DNA of 64,000 nucleotides from Prosthecochloris marina (GTDB taxonomy: Bacteria > Bacteroidota > Chlorobiia > Chlorobiales > Chlorobiaceae), in NCBI RefSeq assembly GCF_003182595.1, contig NZ_PDNZ01000010.1, forward strand, positions 11,252 to 75,251, written 5' to 3'. The notes beneath the pieces were generated by a model, which had not been told where the DNA came from, made no database searches, and saw nothing but the letters and a program-made list of their open reading frames with translations. This document shows positions 46,697 to 55,723 of the stretch, one piece after another. Both the position numbers and the translations under genes were made by a program. Within the stretch, counting starts at the first letter, position 1. Each line of letters begins with the position of its first letter.

Positions 46697-48565
46697 ATGA
46701 CAATGGACACCGTGCGCCCAACTCGATCCCAAGGAGAGCAGCCCTCCTTAACCGCCGAGACAAAGCTGCTCGACACGCTGCAAAAAGTATTCGGATTCCA
46801 TACGTTTCGTAAGAACCAGGAATCGATTATCCAGGCTATACTCGATCGAAAAGACGCATTTGCCGTCATGCCGACCGGCGGAGGCAAATCACTCTGCTAT
46901 CAACTTCCTGCACTACTGCTTCCCGGTACCTGCATCGTAATCAGCCCACTGATTGCACTGATGAAGGATCAGGTTGACGGTGCCAAGGCAAACGGTATCC
47001 GCGCAGCGTATTTGAACAGCACTCTCTCTGCAGAGGAGCAATCCCTAGTCCTCAAAGACCTGCAGTCTAATTCACTCGATCTGTTGTATATAGCACCTGA
47101 GCGGTTTGCACTCAACCATTTTCAGGACATGCTTAAAGAGACGAATATCAGCATGGCGGTAATTGACGAAGCTCACTGCATATCCGAATGGGGTCATGAT
47201 TTTCGGCCCGACTACCTTTCACTCGCTGCTTTGGCCAAGCTTTTTCCCGGTACACCAATAGCTGCATTTACAGCAACAGCCACCCACAAGGTACAGCAGG
47301 ATATTCTCGATAAACTCGGCCTGCGCAACCCCTTTATCATCAGAGCCTCCTTTGACCGCCCGAACCTCCTTTACGACATCCGCTTCAAGGAAAACCCCAA
47401 CGCCCAACTTGCCTCGATCCTGAGAAACAACTCCGGCAAAGCCGGCATTATCTACCGCACCAGCCGCAAAAGCGTCAACGAGACAACAGCGATGCTCCAG
47501 GCAAAAGGCTTTCGTGTACTCCCTTACCATGCAGGCCTGGGCGATGAAGAACGAAAGAAAAACCAGGAAGCATTCATTCGAGACGAGGTCGATGTTATCG
47601 TTGCAACGATAGCGTTCGGTATGGGTATCGATAAATCGAACATACGTTTTGTCATTCATGCCGACCTGCCAAAAAGTATTGAAAATTATTATCAGGAAAC
47701 CGGCAGGGCTGGCCGCGACGGGGAACCCGCTCAATGCATAATGCTCTTTTCACAATCGGACATCCCCAAAGTCCGTTTTTTCATCGACACGATGGTCGAT
47801 GAAACCGAACGTGCAAAAGCACAAGGAGCATTGCAACGCGTGATATCATTTGCTTCGACATCCGTTTGCAGGCGGAAAACCCTGCTCGAGTATTTTGGCG
47901 AAACGTACCCTCACGACAACTGCAATTCCTGCGATATCTGCCTTGGTTCCCGGGAAGTGGTTGACTGCACTGTAGAGGCTCAGATGCTGCTCTCCGCGAT
48001 CGCCCGAACCGAAGAACGCTTCGGTGCGACACATATAGTCGATATTGTCACAGGCAGCAAAAACAAAAAAATCCGTGACTTCGGCCATGACCGCCTCAAA
48101 ACATACGGAGTAGGTAAAACGCACGGCAAAAAGTTCTGGCGGCAGCTTATCGACGAATTGATGGCTCAGAAAATAATCGCAAAATCCGAAGGGCTCTACC
48201 CGGCCCTTCACATACAGGAGAAAGCTATTCCGATACTCAAAAATAAGGCAAGGGTTGAAATGGTACGGATAAAAGAATCCCCAGCGCCTACAGCAATGAC
48301 CAAGGGAGCAGGAACCTACGATCACGACCTGTTCGACCAGCTCAGGGCGCTTCGTAAACAACTCGCTGACGAACAGAATATTCCTCCCTACATTGTCTTT
48401 TCCGACCGCTCCCTTCGTGATATGGCCACCCTCCATCCCATGAACGAAGACACAATGCTTTCAGTGTCAGGAGTAGGAGAAGTAAAGCTGCAGCGATATG
48501 GAAGACAGTTTCTCGCTCTCATCAAAAGATACTGTGAAGAACACCCGAAGAAAAACGAAAGATAA
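46697..48565 (+). CDS. recQ: ATP-dependent DNA helicase RecQ
   Basis: A 622-residue superfamily-2 helicase. Walker A MPTGGGKSLCYQLPALLLPG lies near residue 55, the DEAH box VIDEAHCISEWGHDFRPDY near 155, and motif VI QETGRAGRDGEPAQCIMLFS near 333. The zinc-binding cysteines of the RQC region are visible (CRRKTLLEYFGE, CNSCDICLG), and an HRDC domain ends the protein (FDQLRALRKQLADEQNIPPY). It acts in recombination repair and fork restart. Single gene, convergent with the OmpA-domain gene 33 bases away. Confidence 0.96.
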   Translation: MTMDTVRPTRSQGEQPSLTAETKLLDTLQKVFGFHTFRKNQESIIQAILDRKDAFAVMPTGGGKSLCYQLPALLLPGTCIVISPLIALMKDQVDGAKANGIRAAYLNSTLSAEEQSLVLKDLQSNSLDLLYIAPERFALNHFQDMLKETNISMAVIDEAHCISEWGHDFRPDYLSLAALAKLFPGTPIAAFTATATHKVQQDILDKLGLRNPFIIRASFDRPNLLYDIRFKENPNAQLASILRNNSGKAGIIYRTSRKSVNETTAMLQAKGFRVLPYHAGLGDEERKKNQEAFIRDEVDVIVATIAFGMGIDKSNIRFVIHADLPKSIENYYQETGRAGRDGEPAQCIMLFSQSDIPKVRFFIDTMVDETERAKAQGALQRVISFASTSVCRRKTLLEYFGETYPHDNCNSCDICLGSREVVDCTVEAQMLLSAIARTEERFGATHIVDIVTGSKNKKIRDFGHDRLKTYGVGKTHGKKFWRQLIDELMAQKIIAKSEGLYPALHIQEKAIPILKNKARVEMVRIKESPAPTAMTKGAGTYDHDLFDQLRALRKQLADEQNIPPYIVFSDRSLRDMATLHPMNEDTMLSVSGVGEVKLQRYGRQFLALIKRYCEEHPKKNER

Positions 48566-48598
48566 TCAGGCATTGTAGTTGTTCAGACTGTTCTGATC

Positions 48599-49822
48599 CT
48601 ACTCTTCCAAAGCGATTTCAACGCGCCGGTTCAACGCTCTGCCGTCAGGTTTGGCGTTGTCGGCAACCGGCACGGATTCACCAAACCCTTTTGCCGATAA
48701 CTGCTTCTCGGCAATACCGTGGGCAACCAGCCAGTTCACTACGGCTTGAGCTCGTTTTTCGGATAAAGCACGATTGTATGTATCGCTTCCCCGGGAATCG
48801 GTGTGCCCCTCGACGATCAATTTTACCTCCGGCCGAGCCTTGATGGCCCTGAGAACCCGATTCAAGGTCTCCTCGGAATCAGGTTTGATCGTAGCTGTGT
48901 CATAATCGAAGTAAATACCGTAGATGATTGCACGGCCAACCTCGTCAAGAGAACGTCCGATCGCATCCTTTTTCATGCCTGAAACGAATGCCTGCAGGCA
49001 TTTGGGTTGTCGGCCGTCCGTTACCCGCTTTCCATGCCAAAGTCCCTGATAACGGCTGTTCTCGTACCACAACCCGTTTAAAAAACTTCTGTCCGACGTC
49101 AGCACCATAATGGCGGTTCCGGTTTGTGGACCGCTTTCCACCCATTGAAAACGAATAACACGACCGTCCGTAGTCCCCGCAAGCCGTCCGTCATCCCAGT
49201 CGTAACACCCTTCGACCTCTACGCCTTTCTGCCGCAGCCACATGATACCGTAGTTGGTCTCATACACCCCCCCGACCGGCTTGGAAGCAGTCACTGCATT
49301 TACCGGTTCACCATAGGCTTCCAGTTCCATGATTTCCGTATAATCGGGATTTCCCCAGTTCGATAATACTTCGAGTTTCAACCATTGACCGGGAACCATG
49401 CGCTCCATGGTAAACCCTTTTCTTTCTCCCATTGAAGCCTCTCCCTCATAGACCAGTTCGAAGCCATCGTTCGCAGACTGGTTCGACACATACAGCTTGA
49501 AACGCCTTGCTGAAATACCGGGATATCCGCTTTCCTGAGCGTTGGTGTTGTCTATATAAAACGACTTGATGGCAACACTGTTCGGCAACTCGATGATAAA
49601 CGTATTCGGGTAAGGCAGCTTTCTCGTACTGCACCACCCCATTTCAGTTGTGCCGTCCAGAAGCATCATTCCGGCCCATTTCTGGTTGTATTCCGTCGTC
49701 GCAGAAATCAGGACGGCACCGCTGGCGATATCGAGCCGATCGTTTTTTTCCGCGGCAGTCACGGGTGTAGCCATAAATAATGAAACAATAAGAATAAGGA
49801 AGAGGAAGGAAAGTTGCCTCAT
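48599..49822 (-). CDS. OmpA-domain protein with N-terminal discoidin-like domain
   Basis: A 407-residue protein from the ATG at 49822, whose N-terminus is a signal peptide (MRQLSFLFLILIVSLFMATP, cleavage near TAA/EKN). Residues about 30-175 resemble an F5/8 type C or related glycan-binding beta-sandwich (LISATTEYNQKWAGMMLLDG, WLKLEVLSNWGNPDYTEIME). A middle beta region follows, then the OmpA peptidoglycan-binding domain (IYFDYDTATIKPDSEETLNR, VEGHTDSRGSDTYNRALSEKRA). It would tie the outer membrane or a surface ligand to the cell wall. Confidence 0.88.
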   Translation of the reverse strand: MRQLSFLFLILIVSLFMATPVTAAEKNDRLDIASGAVLISATTEYNQKWAGMMLLDGTTEMGWCSTRKLPYPNTFIIELPNSVAIKSFYIDNTNAQESGYPGISARRFKLYVSNQSANDGFELVYEGEASMGERKGFTMERMVPGQWLKLEVLSNWGNPDYTEIMELEAYGEPVNAVTASKPVGGVYETNYGIMWLRQKGVEVEGCYDWDDGRLAGTTDGRVIRFQWVESGPQTGTAIMVLTSDRSFLNGLWYENSRYQGLWHGKRVTDGRQPKCLQAFVSGMKKDAIGRSLDEVGRAIIYGIYFDYDTATIKPDSEETLNRVLRAIKARPEVKLIVEGHTDSRGSDTYNRALSEKRAQAVVNWLVAHGIAEKQLSAKGFGESVPVADNAKPDGRALNRRVEIALEE

Positions 49823-50098
49823 GTTGCTCTCCTGTTCAGACGAACTGATGGTTGAAACGAGCTTGTTCAGTCTCTGTTGCCACAAAAAACCCCAAACTGC
49901 TGCATTTATGGCTGTGAGGAGCAGCGACCGTAGCGCTCTCTTTTAGACCTTTTGAACTTGCCCGTAAGCGTGAATGAGCACTACCGTTGGCACAAATGAG
50001 CCGCAATGAAAAATATAGTTAAAATATATATAACCTTATCGCTATTGAGCTGTTAACAGTTTATGTTCAGAACATCTGGAAAAAGAGAATTCTTATGA
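49823..50098. other. Non-coding stretch upstream of the OmpA-domain gene
   Basis: No gene seen. The segment becomes AT-rich near 50000-50060 (AAAATATATATAACC) and leads into the transposase remnant. It must carry the promoter of the minus-strand OmpA-domain gene. Otherwise I see nothing in it. Confidence 0.3.
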
Positions 50099-50268
50099 CA
50101 AGTACTCGACAACCGGGAATGGAAGCCCAATCTGAAACTGGATTTCAGCAAACTGGCCGATCATGCATTTATCGAAAGTTTTATTCGGGAACAAGTTGCC
50201 TGGAAAGGCTGAATGATAAGCGGTTTTTAAGCCCGGAGTATACTCGTGAGGTCATCAAGAATTGGTAA
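50099..50268 (+). mobile_element. IS3-family transposase remnant (C-terminal fragment)
   Basis: Two frames together give the end of an IS3-type OrfB integrase: LDNREWKPNLKLDFSKLADH, then HAFIESFIREQVAW (compare the family's KLDFSRPGKPTDNAFIESFN) and, after a +1-type break, LNDKRFLSPEYTREVIKNW (compare ECLNxxWFLSLEDARxxIE). The third catalytic Glu falls in AFIESF. It is short, frameshifted and ends in a stop, so it is dead. No inverted repeats are seen. It marks an old insertion next to the orphan radical SAM gene. The remaining bases to 50454 show no gene. Confidence 0.7.
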
Positions 50269-50454
50269 AATAATCATATGAACGCAGATCGCACAGTGCA
50301 TTGAATGGCCAGAGGCCGTCAGAATTTGCTGTTCAAAACCAAAAATCTTCCCTAAAACTTGTGTTATAGTAAACAGGGAGCGAGTTTCCACCTGCCTCTT
50401 GATCGTATAGCCAGCAACTAGTAGAAATACCATTTTACACCGCCACTCCAACAA

Positions 50455-51516
50455 TCATAGTAGATTCTTTTTATAAATACAGCAGCCGTCAAAATTATCT
50501 CGAACTTCACTCAAAAACCGGTTCGAATCCCATATATCCGATATATTGCCTCCCTCCCGTATATTCCCGAAAGGAGCCTTGATCCATTGAGAACCTTTTT
50601 TCCACATTTTTGCCACACATGGCCATATATCTCCCTGTATATCCACATAAACACCTAATGTCTGTGTACAGGCTCCACCGCCATAATAAGCAAACCCCTC
50701 TGAACGCTCGATCTCCAACGATTTATCAATTTCATATATTGTATTCAACAGTAAACTTCGCTCTCGAGTAGATATAGGCATCAGTAAAGACGAAATCTCC
50801 ATACCCTCTTCACGGCCGAAATCCGTAAGCGATTCATAACCGATAAAATCTCCCCCAGCTGTTCTCCCGGATGGAATATATTCACCGGCCATTGGATACA
50901 TATTGCTATCGCGACACCACTTATGCAATGCCGGTATCTCTTCAATATTTCCTTTGAAAACCATAGTGTTTAGCCCGAGCCTTGTTGGCAAGATCTCATT
51001 AAAGCCTGCATCCATAAGGTTTAGCAGTGCCTTGTCCCTTTTTTTAGAGTATCCTTTCCTGCCACACACCAAATCCTGAATCAACTCGGACTGCGAATTA
51101 TATTTCAAGACAACACTAACATCCCTCATATAACAAAAGTCGATCAATTCATCATGAGACTCAAAAGCAATACCATTGGTAAACAACATCGAGGTCATTT
51201 CATTTTCATATATACAATTAATGACATCCTTAAAATACGGATCCATTGTTGGCTCTCCGGCCCCAACAATATTGACAGTTTCCGCTCCCAACTTTTTAAA
51301 TTCTTTAATAACCTTGCATGTTTCTTCTATTGAAAGCTCGTTAGCTCTCCTGCTTTTACCCTTGGACTCCTTTTCTTCTTTATAGCAATAGGGGCAATTA
51401 AGATTACATGCATTGGTTAGATCCAGAGAAGGATTAAGCATTATTTTATCTCCCACAGCTCTCGCTATCACCCCCTCATCAAAATCCCAGCCCTTGATCG
51501 TGTTTCTTTCATCCAT
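50455..51516 (-). CDS. Radical SAM protein with SPASM-like C-terminus
   Basis: About 353 residues from the ATG at 51516, preceded by GGAG. The 4Fe-4S/SAM motif is CNLNCPYC (Cys-x3-Cys-x2-Cys) near residue 36, followed by the GAGEPTMDPYF SAM-contact region near 85. The C-terminal third has further cysteines (GACTQTLGVYVDIQGDIWPC, then FDGCCIYKK), as in SPASM or twitch domains that bind extra clusters. Such enzymes modify peptides or act as activases. No peptide precursor, maturase partner or transporter lies beside it. The gene is AT-richer than its neighbours and adjoins an IS remnant, so transfer is likely. Function unknown. Confidence 0.85.
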   Translation of the reverse strand: MDERNTIKGWDFDEGVIARAVGDKIMLNPSLDLTNACNLNCPYCYKEEKESKGKSRRANELSIEETCKVIKEFKKLGAETVNIVGAGEPTMDPYFKDVINCIYENEMTSMLFTNGIAFESHDELIDFCYMRDVSVVLKYNSQSELIQDLVCGRKGYSKKRDKALLNLMDAGFNEILPTRLGLNTMVFKGNIEEIPALHKWCRDSNMYPMAGEYIPSGRTAGGDFIGYESLTDFGREEGMEISSLLMPISTRERSLLLNTIYEIDKSLEIERSEGFAYYGGGACTQTLGVYVDIQGDIWPCVAKMWKKGSQWIKAPFGNIREGGNISDIWDSNRFLSEVRDNFDGCCIYKKNLL

Positions 51517-51522
51517 TGCCAC

Positions 51523-52232
51523 TCCAGTAAGAAGTTCAATTATCGTTTATCAATTATTCGAAGAACGACACAGACTGCACTACAATAACTGAAGCAAATA
51601 CTCGACGTAACACCCTATCACTTTGGTAGGGGATGATTCCCACATCATCAATGACTCCCTGTTTGACAAAAACAGGAAAGCATTAATGAGAATCCGGGAT
51701 GTTGTTCAATAGCCCAAAAGAGAACATGAAGGTCAGAAAATATCATGCATTTCAATACTGAAAGATGACACCTAAACCTTCAGACTGTTTGCCTGCAAAA
51801 CAACAAAGCTATATATACCGTCAACATTTATGGAGGAATGTGTACCGACTGTTAGAGGCGGCCATAGATTCTGGAACATGGAACACTGCGAGCTAACAGA
51901 TAGGCTCGCGTGAACGTCGGCGTATACAGTCAGTATTTAATATGAAAAATACTGCAACTTTTTGATATAACAACAATGCCAAACTTCTTTTTATCGTATT
52001 TTTTATCGCAAATCACAATACAGCAACCACTATGCACCCCGATTCCCCTTACGTTTGCAAATACAACGCCATAAAAAGTATAATTTATTTACAACGTCCC
52101 CTATAAGAGGAACTCAAGGATTGCCGGGATTGTTATGGAAACTGTCTTATGTGCCAGGGCCTTCTTTTTGTTAGTTCAGAGCCCCTTCATTTCCAGCTGC
52201 ATCCACAACAGCAACACTGAACTGAAAATACG
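51523..52232. other. Long gap with a possible gene remnant, no intact gene
   Basis: About 700 bases between divergent genes. One stretch on the plus strand (51611-51712) reads as 33 sense codons, HPITLVGDDSHIINDSLFDK and so on to a stop, without a start; it looks like a worn coding piece but I cannot name it. The rest is AT-rich non-coding sequence. A TATAAT-like box near 52079-52084 could serve the L,D-transpeptidase gene. I looked for a short precursor peptide next to the radical SAM gene and found none convincing. Confidence 0.35.
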
Positions 52233-53264
52233 ATGAAAAAAACAGCCCAAGCCTTTTTTATACTGAGCTCTTTGATGCTCGCTCTCGTGATATCGATCAC
52301 CGAAATTCATGGGGTACCTTTCTGGGGGGCGAAGCAATCGTCACCGGCGGATACACCGATTGAAACCCTCAAACCCGGTGAGTTCATCTGGGAAGAAAAC
52401 CTGGAACCGGGTGGACCTATCGCCATCGTGGTAAGCCTGCCTGAACAGATGGCTTATGTCTACCGTAACGGGTTGCGGATCGGGGTGACCACCGTCAGTA
52501 CCGGCAAAAAAGGGCACAGAACACCGACAGGCGTGTTCACGATTTTGAACAAGGACAAGGACCATCGCTCCAGGAAATACGGCAACGCCCCAATGCCTTA
52601 CTCCGAGCGCCTCACCTGGGACGGCGTTGCCCTCCATGCAGGAGGCCTGCCTGGTTACCCGTCTTCACATGGCTGTATTCACCTGCCATCCGAGTTCGCA
52701 CGCAAACTCTTCGGCATCACCCATAAAGGCACGACCGTTGTGATCGCCGGGAAGTCCACGGCACCACGAACGGTGGTTCATCCCGCAATGCTCATGCCGG
52801 TCGATGCGGGTACCGGCAAGACCAAGAGTGCCGATCCTCTTGGTATAATGGAAAGCTACCGCTGGCAGCCTGAAGCCTCAAAGGACGGCCCTGTAACCCT
52901 GGTTGCAAGCGCTGCCGACCGGCAGGTCATCGTTATACGTAACGGCATAGAAATCGGCCGAGCACAGCTCACGATCGAAACTCCCGAAAAACCTCTCGGC
53001 ACACACGCTTATCTCGTTCTTGAGGGCGGGGAACCCAGACATCCTCGCTGGAGCACCATAGGCCTTCCGGGCCACGCGACTGAAAGCAAGGGAATCCACG
53101 ACGAGAACGCTATCGAGCGGTTAAGAATGCCGCAGGAATTCACTAAACGGCTGTATAACCTGCTCGAACCCGGAACGACGATGCTGATAACCGATGCGCC
53201 GGTCCTCGAACATACCACCGGCACCAGCCTGACGGTTATGGGTTCGGGCAAACTTGAAAGTTAG
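52233..53264 (+). CDS. L,D-transpeptidase with a second, degenerate YkuD-like half
   Basis: A 343-residue exported enzyme. The signal peptide is MKKTAQAFFILSSLMLALVI. The first YkuD domain (about residues 62-175) has the catalytic set His135, Ser145, His146, Gly147 and Cys148 in HAGGLPGYPSSHGCIHLP. Residues about 215-325 (VASAADRQVIVIRNGIEIGR, HPRWSTIGLPGHATESKGIH) repeat the fold pattern but lack the Cys-containing SHGC motif. The active half would form 3-3 peptidoglycan cross-links or attach a protein to the wall. The gene is convergent with the NSS symporter gene. Confidence 0.9.
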   Translation: MKKTAQAFFILSSLMLALVISITEIHGVPFWGAKQSSPADTPIETLKPGEFIWEENLEPGGPIAIVVSLPEQMAYVYRNGLRIGVTTVSTGKKGHRTPTGVFTILNKDKDHRSRKYGNAPMPYSERLTWDGVALHAGGLPGYPSSHGCIHLPSEFARKLFGITHKGTTVVIAGKSTAPRTVVHPAMLMPVDAGTGKTKSADPLGIMESYRWQPEASKDGPVTLVASAADRQVIVIRNGIEIGRAQLTIETPEKPLGTHAYLVLEGGEPRHPRWSTIGLPGHATESKGIHDENAIERLRMPQEFTKRLYNLLEPGTTMLITDAPVLEHTTGTSLTVMGSGKLES

Positions 53265-53291
53265 GTAGCCATGGCTAAAGGAACGGCGGCG

Positions 53292-53317
53292 AGGCGGTCT
53301 CAAAAGGACAACCGCCT
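53292..53317. terminator. Hairpin between convergent genes
   Basis: AGGCGGT (53292-53298) pairs with ACCGCCT (53311-53317) with a 12-base loop. It lies between the L,D-transpeptidase stop and the NSS symporter stop, so it could end transcription from both sides. There is no run of T, so the call is tentative. Confidence 0.35.
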
Positions 53318-53325
53318 GGTATTGC

Positions 53326-54846
53326 CTACAGCTCCTCGCCTCGTCCTTTCGCCAAGTGATTATCCGTTTTCCAGGGTTGTACCGCGAAAATGAAGGAAAC
53401 GAGAAAAGTGATGCCGATCCAGCTCCAGCCTATACCGATCAAGCTTGCCCAGGAATATCCTCCGTATGCGACAGAAAGTTCTCTGATAAGCTGGTTCAAA
53501 AGAATAACTGTGAGGAAAAGAGGCAGGCAGAGCTTGATGACCCAGTTCCACCAGACACCGAGCTGCATCTTCGAAACCTTGTTGAGATGCTTTCTGATAA
53601 TATCGAGCCTGAAAAACCAGCCGACCACGATACACTCTAGCAGTCCTGCCATTACCAAGCCGTAATTATTGATGAAATGATCGACGATATCGAGCCAGAA
53701 TAAACCACCATTGGTCGTAAAAATGATGCTGCCGGCAAAACCAAGAACACAAAGCAAGGTCGCCAACTTCTTTCGATTAATGCCGAACTTATCCTTGGCC
53801 CCGGAAACAAAAGCTTCAACGATGGATATCGCCGATGATACACCCGCGACGGTCAGGCTCAAAAAAAAGAGCACACCAAACAGGGGACCCGCATCGCCGA
53901 TCAGTGAAATGGCTTTCGGATAAGCCACAAAAGCAAGCCCGATGCTTTGCGTTACAACCTCTTCGAGCGGCTTGCTCTGGGTCACTGACATGAAACCAAG
54001 AATAGCGAACACCCCGAATCCTGACAGTAGCGAAAACCCGCAATTCGCCAATGCGGTGATTACCGCGCTGCCGGTCATGTTGGAGTTATAGGGCATATAG
54101 CTTGCATAGGCGATCATGATGCCGAAACCGAGACTCAATGTAAAGAATATCTGGCCATAGGCACTGATCCATACGTTGGGGTCGCCGAGTTTTGTGAAAT
54201 CCGGTTTGAGGTAGGCCGAGATACCGACCATCGCACCTTCGAGATTCACCGACCAGAAAACCAGAACCAGCGTCAGCAAAAGGAGCAGAGGCATGAACAC
54301 CCTGTTAGCCAGTTCGACGCCACGGCTCACCCCTCGCACTATGATCCCCCAGCTCACAAGCCAGACAATGAACAGGCTGATAAGTATTGGAGTCTGGATA
54401 ATGCCGATTTCAGCAGGGGAGGAACTGAGGTTCAGGAATGATTCGAAAAAGAACTTGTCGGGATCGTCGCCCCAGGAAAGATTGAATGAATAAAATATAA
54501 AGTCAACGCACCAGGCAATCACCACTGAGTAGTAGAGCACAATACCGAACATGGTAAACAAGAGAGGCCACCACCCAAGCCATTCCCAACGCCTGCCTAT
54601 CTTCCTGAACGCTAGGGGAGCACTGCCAATCCGCTCATGCCCGATCCCGAACTCGAGGATCAACAGAGGGATACCAGCAGTGAGAAGCGCAAAAATGTAG
54701 GGAATCAGAAATGCTCCCCCACCGTTTTCATAAGCCAGGTAGGAAAACCTCCAGATATTACCGAGCCCTACAGCAGACCCTATTGCCGCGAGAATAAAGC
54801 CGGTTCTTGATTTCCACGTACTTCTTCCGGTAGTTTCTGATGACAT
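53326..54846 (-). CDS. Sodium-dependent neurotransmitter-symporter (NSS/SNF) family transporter
   Basis: A 506-residue membrane protein with about twelve helices. WKSRTGFILAAIGSAVGLGNIWRFSYLAYENGGGAFLIPY-type residues at the start (split here as SRTGFILAAIGSAVGLGNIW and RFSYLAYENGGGAFLIPY) form the Na+ and substrate site of helix 1. Bacterial members import amino acids such as tryptophan, tyrosine or leucine with Na+. It fits the Na+-based physiology suggested by the Mrp and TRAP systems. The methyltransferase gene next to it on the same strand is separated by 117 bases. Confidence 0.94.
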   Translation of the reverse strand: MSSETTGRSTWKSRTGFILAAIGSAVGLGNIWRFSYLAYENGGGAFLIPYIFALLTAGIPLLILEFGIGHERIGSAPLAFRKIGRRWEWLGWWPLLFTMFGIVLYYSVVIAWCVDFIFYSFNLSWGDDPDKFFFESFLNLSSSPAEIGIIQTPILISLFIVWLVSWGIIVRGVSRGVELANRVFMPLLLLLTLVLVFWSVNLEGAMVGISAYLKPDFTKLGDPNVWISAYGQIFFTLSLGFGIMIAYASYMPYNSNMTGSAVITALANCGFSLLSGFGVFAILGFMSVTQSKPLEEVVTQSIGLAFVAYPKAISLIGDAGPLFGVLFFLSLTVAGVSSAISIVEAFVSGAKDKFGINRKKLATLLCVLGFAGSIIFTTNGGLFWLDIVDHFINNYGLVMAGLLECIVVGWFFRLDIIRKHLNKVSKMQLGVWWNWVIKLCLPLFLTVILLNQLIRELSVAYGGYSWASLIGIGWSWIGITFLVSFIFAVQPWKTDNHLAKGRGEEL

Positions 54847-54963
54847 TTCTTCCTGATTTAATGATCGATTAAACGTCGTTAAATTTACAAAACGCTAAGA
54901 ACATATCTGCAGGATTATAAAGGAAGAACATCACCTAACGTATTGCTTTAAGAACAACTAAAA

Positions 54964-55593
54964 TCATTCCCGTCGCTGGAAGTGACAAAACAGATACATC
55001 TGTCCCTTTCCACCGGGAGTCACGTGTTGTTGTTTGCGGTGTTGACGGAGAACAAATTCACTCCCCAGAAAACCTTCAAGTTCAGCAACGGTATACCGCC
55101 TTACGGGCAGCCCGCTGCACTTGGGAGGAGCTTCGGGAGCAAAGGTTCCAAGGATGAGGTGTCCACCAGGTCTCAATGCGTTAAAGAGTTGCTTGCGGTA
55201 TTGTCGTTGCTGTTGTTTTTCGGTAAAGAAATGAAAAACCGCCCGGTCATGCCACAATTCATAGTAATGGACAGGGAGCTCGACCGATGTGATATCTCCT
55301 TCAAGCCAGGTAACCATGCTTTTTTTTCTGCCCAGCCTTTTTTTAACCGTGGAAAGAGCCTTGCCGGAAATATCGAGAACGGTTATCGTGCGGTATTCCG
55401 CGTCAATCAGATCCTCAGAAAAGGTCGATATACCACATCCCACGTCGATTATCGGTGCGTAGAGCGGAATATCGAGCTGGTTGACCCAGCAGAGCGACGC
55501 CTGAAGATGCGGCGTATACCAACCGGGTTTACTCGACGTTGTTCCCGAATACACCTGTTCCCAGTGATTTTTCAAAGCCATGACTCTTTGCAT
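54964..55593 (-). CDS. Class I SAM-dependent methyltransferase
   Basis: A 209-residue protein. AGGAGAAGG sits just before the ATG at 55593. The SAM site is IIDVGCGISTFSEDLIDAEY near 48, then ITVLDISGKALSTVKKRLG and WHDRAVFHFFTEKQQQRQYR, the last of which is typical of a group of thiopurine/tellurite-like methyltransferases (YxxWHDRAVFHF). The substrate is not known. It lies 130 bases downstream of cooS on the same strand and might share its transcript. Confidence 0.87.
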   Translation of the reverse strand: MQRVMALKNHWEQVYSGTTSSKPGWYTPHLQASLCWVNQLDIPLYAPIIDVGCGISTFSEDLIDAEYRTITVLDISGKALSTVKKRLGRKKSMVTWLEGDITSVELPVHYYELWHDRAVFHFFTEKQQQRQYRKQLFNALRPGGHLILGTFAPEAPPKCSGLPVRRYTVAELEGFLGSEFVLRQHRKQQHVTPGGKGQMYLFCHFQRRE

Positions 55594-55723
55594 TTGCCTT
55601 CTCCTATTACAGTTTTCTCAAGGTTGAACTGTGGCATCGAATGAGAAACATCGGGATGCCTACGATGCTTTATGACAATCCTCTTGATCCCATTCTTTCA
55701 TGCCTCTTTGTATCCGTATCGTT

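Noticed and set aside
50227..50454. 75-residue minus-strand frame just after the radical SAM stop
   Set aside because: It starts with TTG without a ribosome site, has no protein-like features and runs antisense to the end of the transposase remnant.
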